NCBI GenBank assembly: GCA_028821635.1
Contig: JAPPDO010000064.1
Span: 1-8,412 of the forward strand
Origin: Ekhidna sp.
GTDB taxonomy: Bacteria; Bacteroidota; Bacteroidia; Cytophagales; Cyclobacteriaceae
Length of the DNA: 8,412 nucleotides
Direction of reading: 5' to 3'
Shown here one piece after another: positions 7,017-8,412 of the stretch (its first letter is position 1; every line of letters starts with the position of its first letter). The position numbers and the translations under genes are program-made. The notes beneath the pieces were generated by a model. It did no database searches, was not told the origin of the DNA, and saw nothing but the letters and a program-made list of their open reading frames with translations.

Positions 7017-7124
7017 TTAAAAATACTTTTTCATTCTACAAAAAGGTCTTGCAGCCCATTCCCGGCTTGTTTTGTGATAAAACCTCATAAGATTTAACGT
7101 AGCTTCCCTATCCTCTTCCTTCAT
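7017..7124 (-). CDS. short hypothetical protein, 35 residues
   Basis: ATG at 7124-7122 to TAA at 7019-7017 encodes a highly charged peptide that starts MKEEDREATLNLMRFYHK and ends WAARPFCRMKKYF. I recognise no family and see no signal peptide or membrane segment. The frame is open upstream only to TAG at 7148-7146, adding IIEWGDV. The piece may therefore be a genuine small gene or the surviving C-terminal end of a longer one. It starts 13 bp after the stop of the cadherin/propeller gene and ends 16 bp before the next minus-strand start, an operon-like spacing. Unlike its downstream neighbour it has no lesion. It is too short to be certain it is translated. Confidence 0.4.
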   Translation of the reverse strand: MKEEDREATLNLMRFYHKTSREWAARPFCRMKKYF

Positions 7125-7137
7125 CACATCTCCCCAC

Positions 7138-8412
7138 TCAATTATCTAAAAAATAAGCATAAATCTTATCGCCGACATTATCTCCGACCCATAAGGTGAT
7201 TCCGTCCGACCAGAGACCAACGGAATTCTTAGTACGATCATTGAGGATATTGATGTCTTTGCCGGTATTACGTGTCCCGTCCGCCAACGTGTAGGCATAT
7301 ACTTTATCAGTACTATTCTCACTGACCCATAGGGTGGTGCCGTCCGACCAGAGGCTGAAAGGTTCGTCATTGTCATCAGCAAGGTCAAACTCTTTGCCGG
7401 TATTCCGTGCCCCTGTCGCCAGCGTGTAGGCATAGACTTTGCCATCAGAAAAATCGCTGACCCACAGAGTAGTGCCGTCCGACCAGAGACCATAGGGAAT
7501 TTCATTTCCCGCAGCTTTGAGGGTATCGGCCTTGATGTCTTTGGCGGTATCCCGTGCCCCGTCCGCCAATGTGTAGGCGTAGACTTTGTCATCGATAATA
7601 TCGCTGACCCACAGGGTGGTGCCGTCCGACCAGAGGCCGGCGGGATGGTTATTGCCTGCATCCTCGAGGGTATTGATGTCTTTGCCGGTATTACGTGTCC
7701 CGTCCGCCAATGTGTAGGCATAGACTTTATCTTCACTAGTAGTAGCTTCTAAGACCCATAAGGTTATTCCATCCGACCAGAGACCGACGGGATTGTTATT
7801 GCCTGCATCCTTGAGGGTATTGATGTCCCGTGCCGACAGATGAGCCCCTCTTGCCACATCGGTCACATTGACGATGAAGTCTGCCGTTTCGGACAGGGTT
7901 CCGTCGGAGACCCGCACGGTCAGGGTAAACGTCCTGTTCGCCACTGTTTCATAGTCTAGCGGTGCTGCCGTTTTCACCGTGAGCGCACCGGTAGTTTCAT
8001 TGAGTGCAAACACCTCGCCGCCATCACCGATGGTATTGCCTGCGGTGATAGTGAAGGTCAGCGCGTTGCCGTCGGCATCTGAGGCTGCTACTGTCCCGAC
8101 CACTGTCCCCACCGCTGCACTCTCCGCAACCGAGAAGGTCTGTGCTACTATCGTCGGTGCGTTGTCATTCACATTGGTCACATTCACGATGAAGTCTGCC
8201 GTTTCGGACAGGGTTCCGTCGGAGACCCGCACGGTCAGGGTAAACGTCCTGTTCGCCACTGTTTCATAGTCTAGCGGTGCTGCCGTTTTCACCGTGAGCG
8301 CACCGGTAGTTTCATTGAGTGCAAACACCTCGCCGCCATCACCGATGGTATTGCCTGCGGTGATAGTGAAGGTCAGCGCGTTGCCGTCGGCATCTGAGGC
8401 TGCTACTGTCCC
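7138..8412 (-). CDS. cadherin-repeat and propeller-like repeat protein, C-terminal part (5' end beyond window)
   Basis: The minus-strand frame is open from the right edge to TGA at 7140-7138, giving the last 424 residues of a larger protein. Residues 1-180 are cadherin-like: DADGNALTFTITAGN, FALNETTGALTVKTAAPLDY, TFTLTVRVSDG and the calcium-binding-type linker NVNDNAP. Residues 181-424 hold five repeats of 45-49 residues built on GLWSDGTTLWVSD...DKVYAYTLADGTRNTGKDI, which suggests beta-propeller blades. Such architectures are usually secreted or surface proteins for adhesion or recognition. No signal peptide can be seen because the N-terminus is missing. The chain ends at once after the last blade, with no evident type IX secretion C-terminal domain or membrane anchor. 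The gene is visibly GC-richer than pgk and acnA, and its cadherin units are almost identical in DNA. GTG at 8328 is not a believable start because the homologous frame continues upstream. Confidence 0.88.
   Translation of the reverse strand, partial: GTVAASDADGNALTFTITAGNTIGDGGEVFALNETTGALTVKTAAPLDYETVANRTFTLTVRVSDGTLSETADFIVNVTNVNDNAPTIVAQTFSVAESAAVGTVVGTVAASDADGNALTFTITAGNTIGDGGEVFALNETTGALTVKTAAPLDYETVANRTFTLTVRVSDGTLSETADFIVNVTDVARGAHLSARDINTLKDAGNNNPVGLWSDGITLWVLEATTSEDKVYAYTLADGTRNTGKDINTLEDAGNNHPAGLWSDGTTLWVSDIIDDKVYAYTLADGARDTAKDIKADTLKAAGNEIPYGLWSDGTTLWVSDFSDGKVYAYTLATGARNTGKEFDLADDNDEPFSLWSDGTTLWVSENSTDKVYAYTLADGTRNTGKDINILNDRTKNSVGLWSDGITLWVGDNVGDKIYAYFLDN
7146..7850 (-). repeat. 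five propeller-like repeats of 45-49 codons
   Basis: The shared core that encodes WSDG recurs at 7202, 7340, 7475, 7622 and 7769, giving spacings of 138, 135, 147 and 147 bp. The segments 7251-7308 and 7674-7731 match at 56 of 58 bases although they lie three repeats apart, while the material between them is more divergent. Spacing always changes in multiples of three. Confidence 0.85.
7861..8412 (-). repeat. 315-bp near-identical tandem repeat encoding cadherin units
   Basis: 7861-8097 matches 8176-8412 at a constant 315-bp offset. I find one mismatch in 237 bp (7870 G versus 8185 C), and the match continues to the window edge. The period is 105 codons, one cadherin-like unit, so copy number can change without breaking the frame. 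The array probably continues to the right. The identity ends at the boundary with the propeller domain (NVTNVNDN in one copy, NVTDVARG in the last). Confidence 0.93.

Noticed and set aside
7146..7736. 196-codon minus-strand ORF overlapping the propeller region in another frame.
   Set aside because: Its repeats merely mirror the 45-49 codon DNA repeats of the real frame, and the product is Pro/Ser/Thr-rich with no fold signature.
7146..7850. CRISPR-like array suggested by regular spacing of repeats.
   Set aside because: Repeats are in-frame, 135-147 bp apart, and encode propeller-like blades; there are no short palindromic repeats with unique spacers.
7979..8269. Plus-strand ORF inside the cadherin repeats.
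   Set aside because: Antisense shadow of the GC-rich repeat gene, with low-complexity Ala/Val/Ser composition.

Overview
The window looks like a piece of a Bacteroidota (Bacteroidetes) chromosome. Both intact housekeeping genes start from A/T-rich leaders without a Shine-Dalgarno sequence. Each has an exact match to the Bacteroidetes -7 promoter motif TAnnTTTG just upstream. The insertion-sequence remnants and the small hypothetical genes also look like types I associate with this phylum. The genus cannot be fixed by eye; a Cytophagales-like or environmental Bacteroidota lineage is an inference.

Layout, left to right. 1-365 (-): decayed N-terminal part of an IS5-family transposase, cut by the window edge. 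520-1710 (-): intact phosphoglycerate kinase (pgk) with its promoter. 1811-1999 (-): an unrecognised open fragment. 2016-2393 (+): multiply frameshifted, internally deleted IS3-family orfB, with a possible IS end near 2571-2596. 2639-3160 (+): small two-helix membrane protein gene broken by one TGA codon. 3181-5841 (-): intact aconitase (acnA) with its promoter. 6045-6760 (+): aquaglyceroporin gene (glpF) split by a one-base frameshift. 6801-6844: overlapping inverted repeats. 6860-7000 (-): small gene with two in-frame TAG codons. 7017-7124 (-): intact 35-codon ORF. 7138-8412 (-): the 3' part of a large repeat protein, cadherin-like repeats followed by a five-repeat propeller-like domain, running off the right edge.

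How the parts relate. pgk (glycolysis) and acnA (TCA cycle) are the only complete, clearly functional genes. They are separate transcription units rather than a pathway operon. Almost every accessory element around them carries an inactivating lesion: nonsense codons, small indels or internal deletions. This suggests a locus that received mobile DNA and is eroding while core metabolism is kept. The cadherin/propeller gene is different: it is visibly GC-richer, its reading frame is clean, and its 315-bp DNA repeats are almost identical, which points to recent duplication or homogenisation. Two small ORFs follow it at 13- and 16-bp spacing like a short operon. I see no CRISPR array, rRNA or tRNA. 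I see no convincing defence or secretion system.
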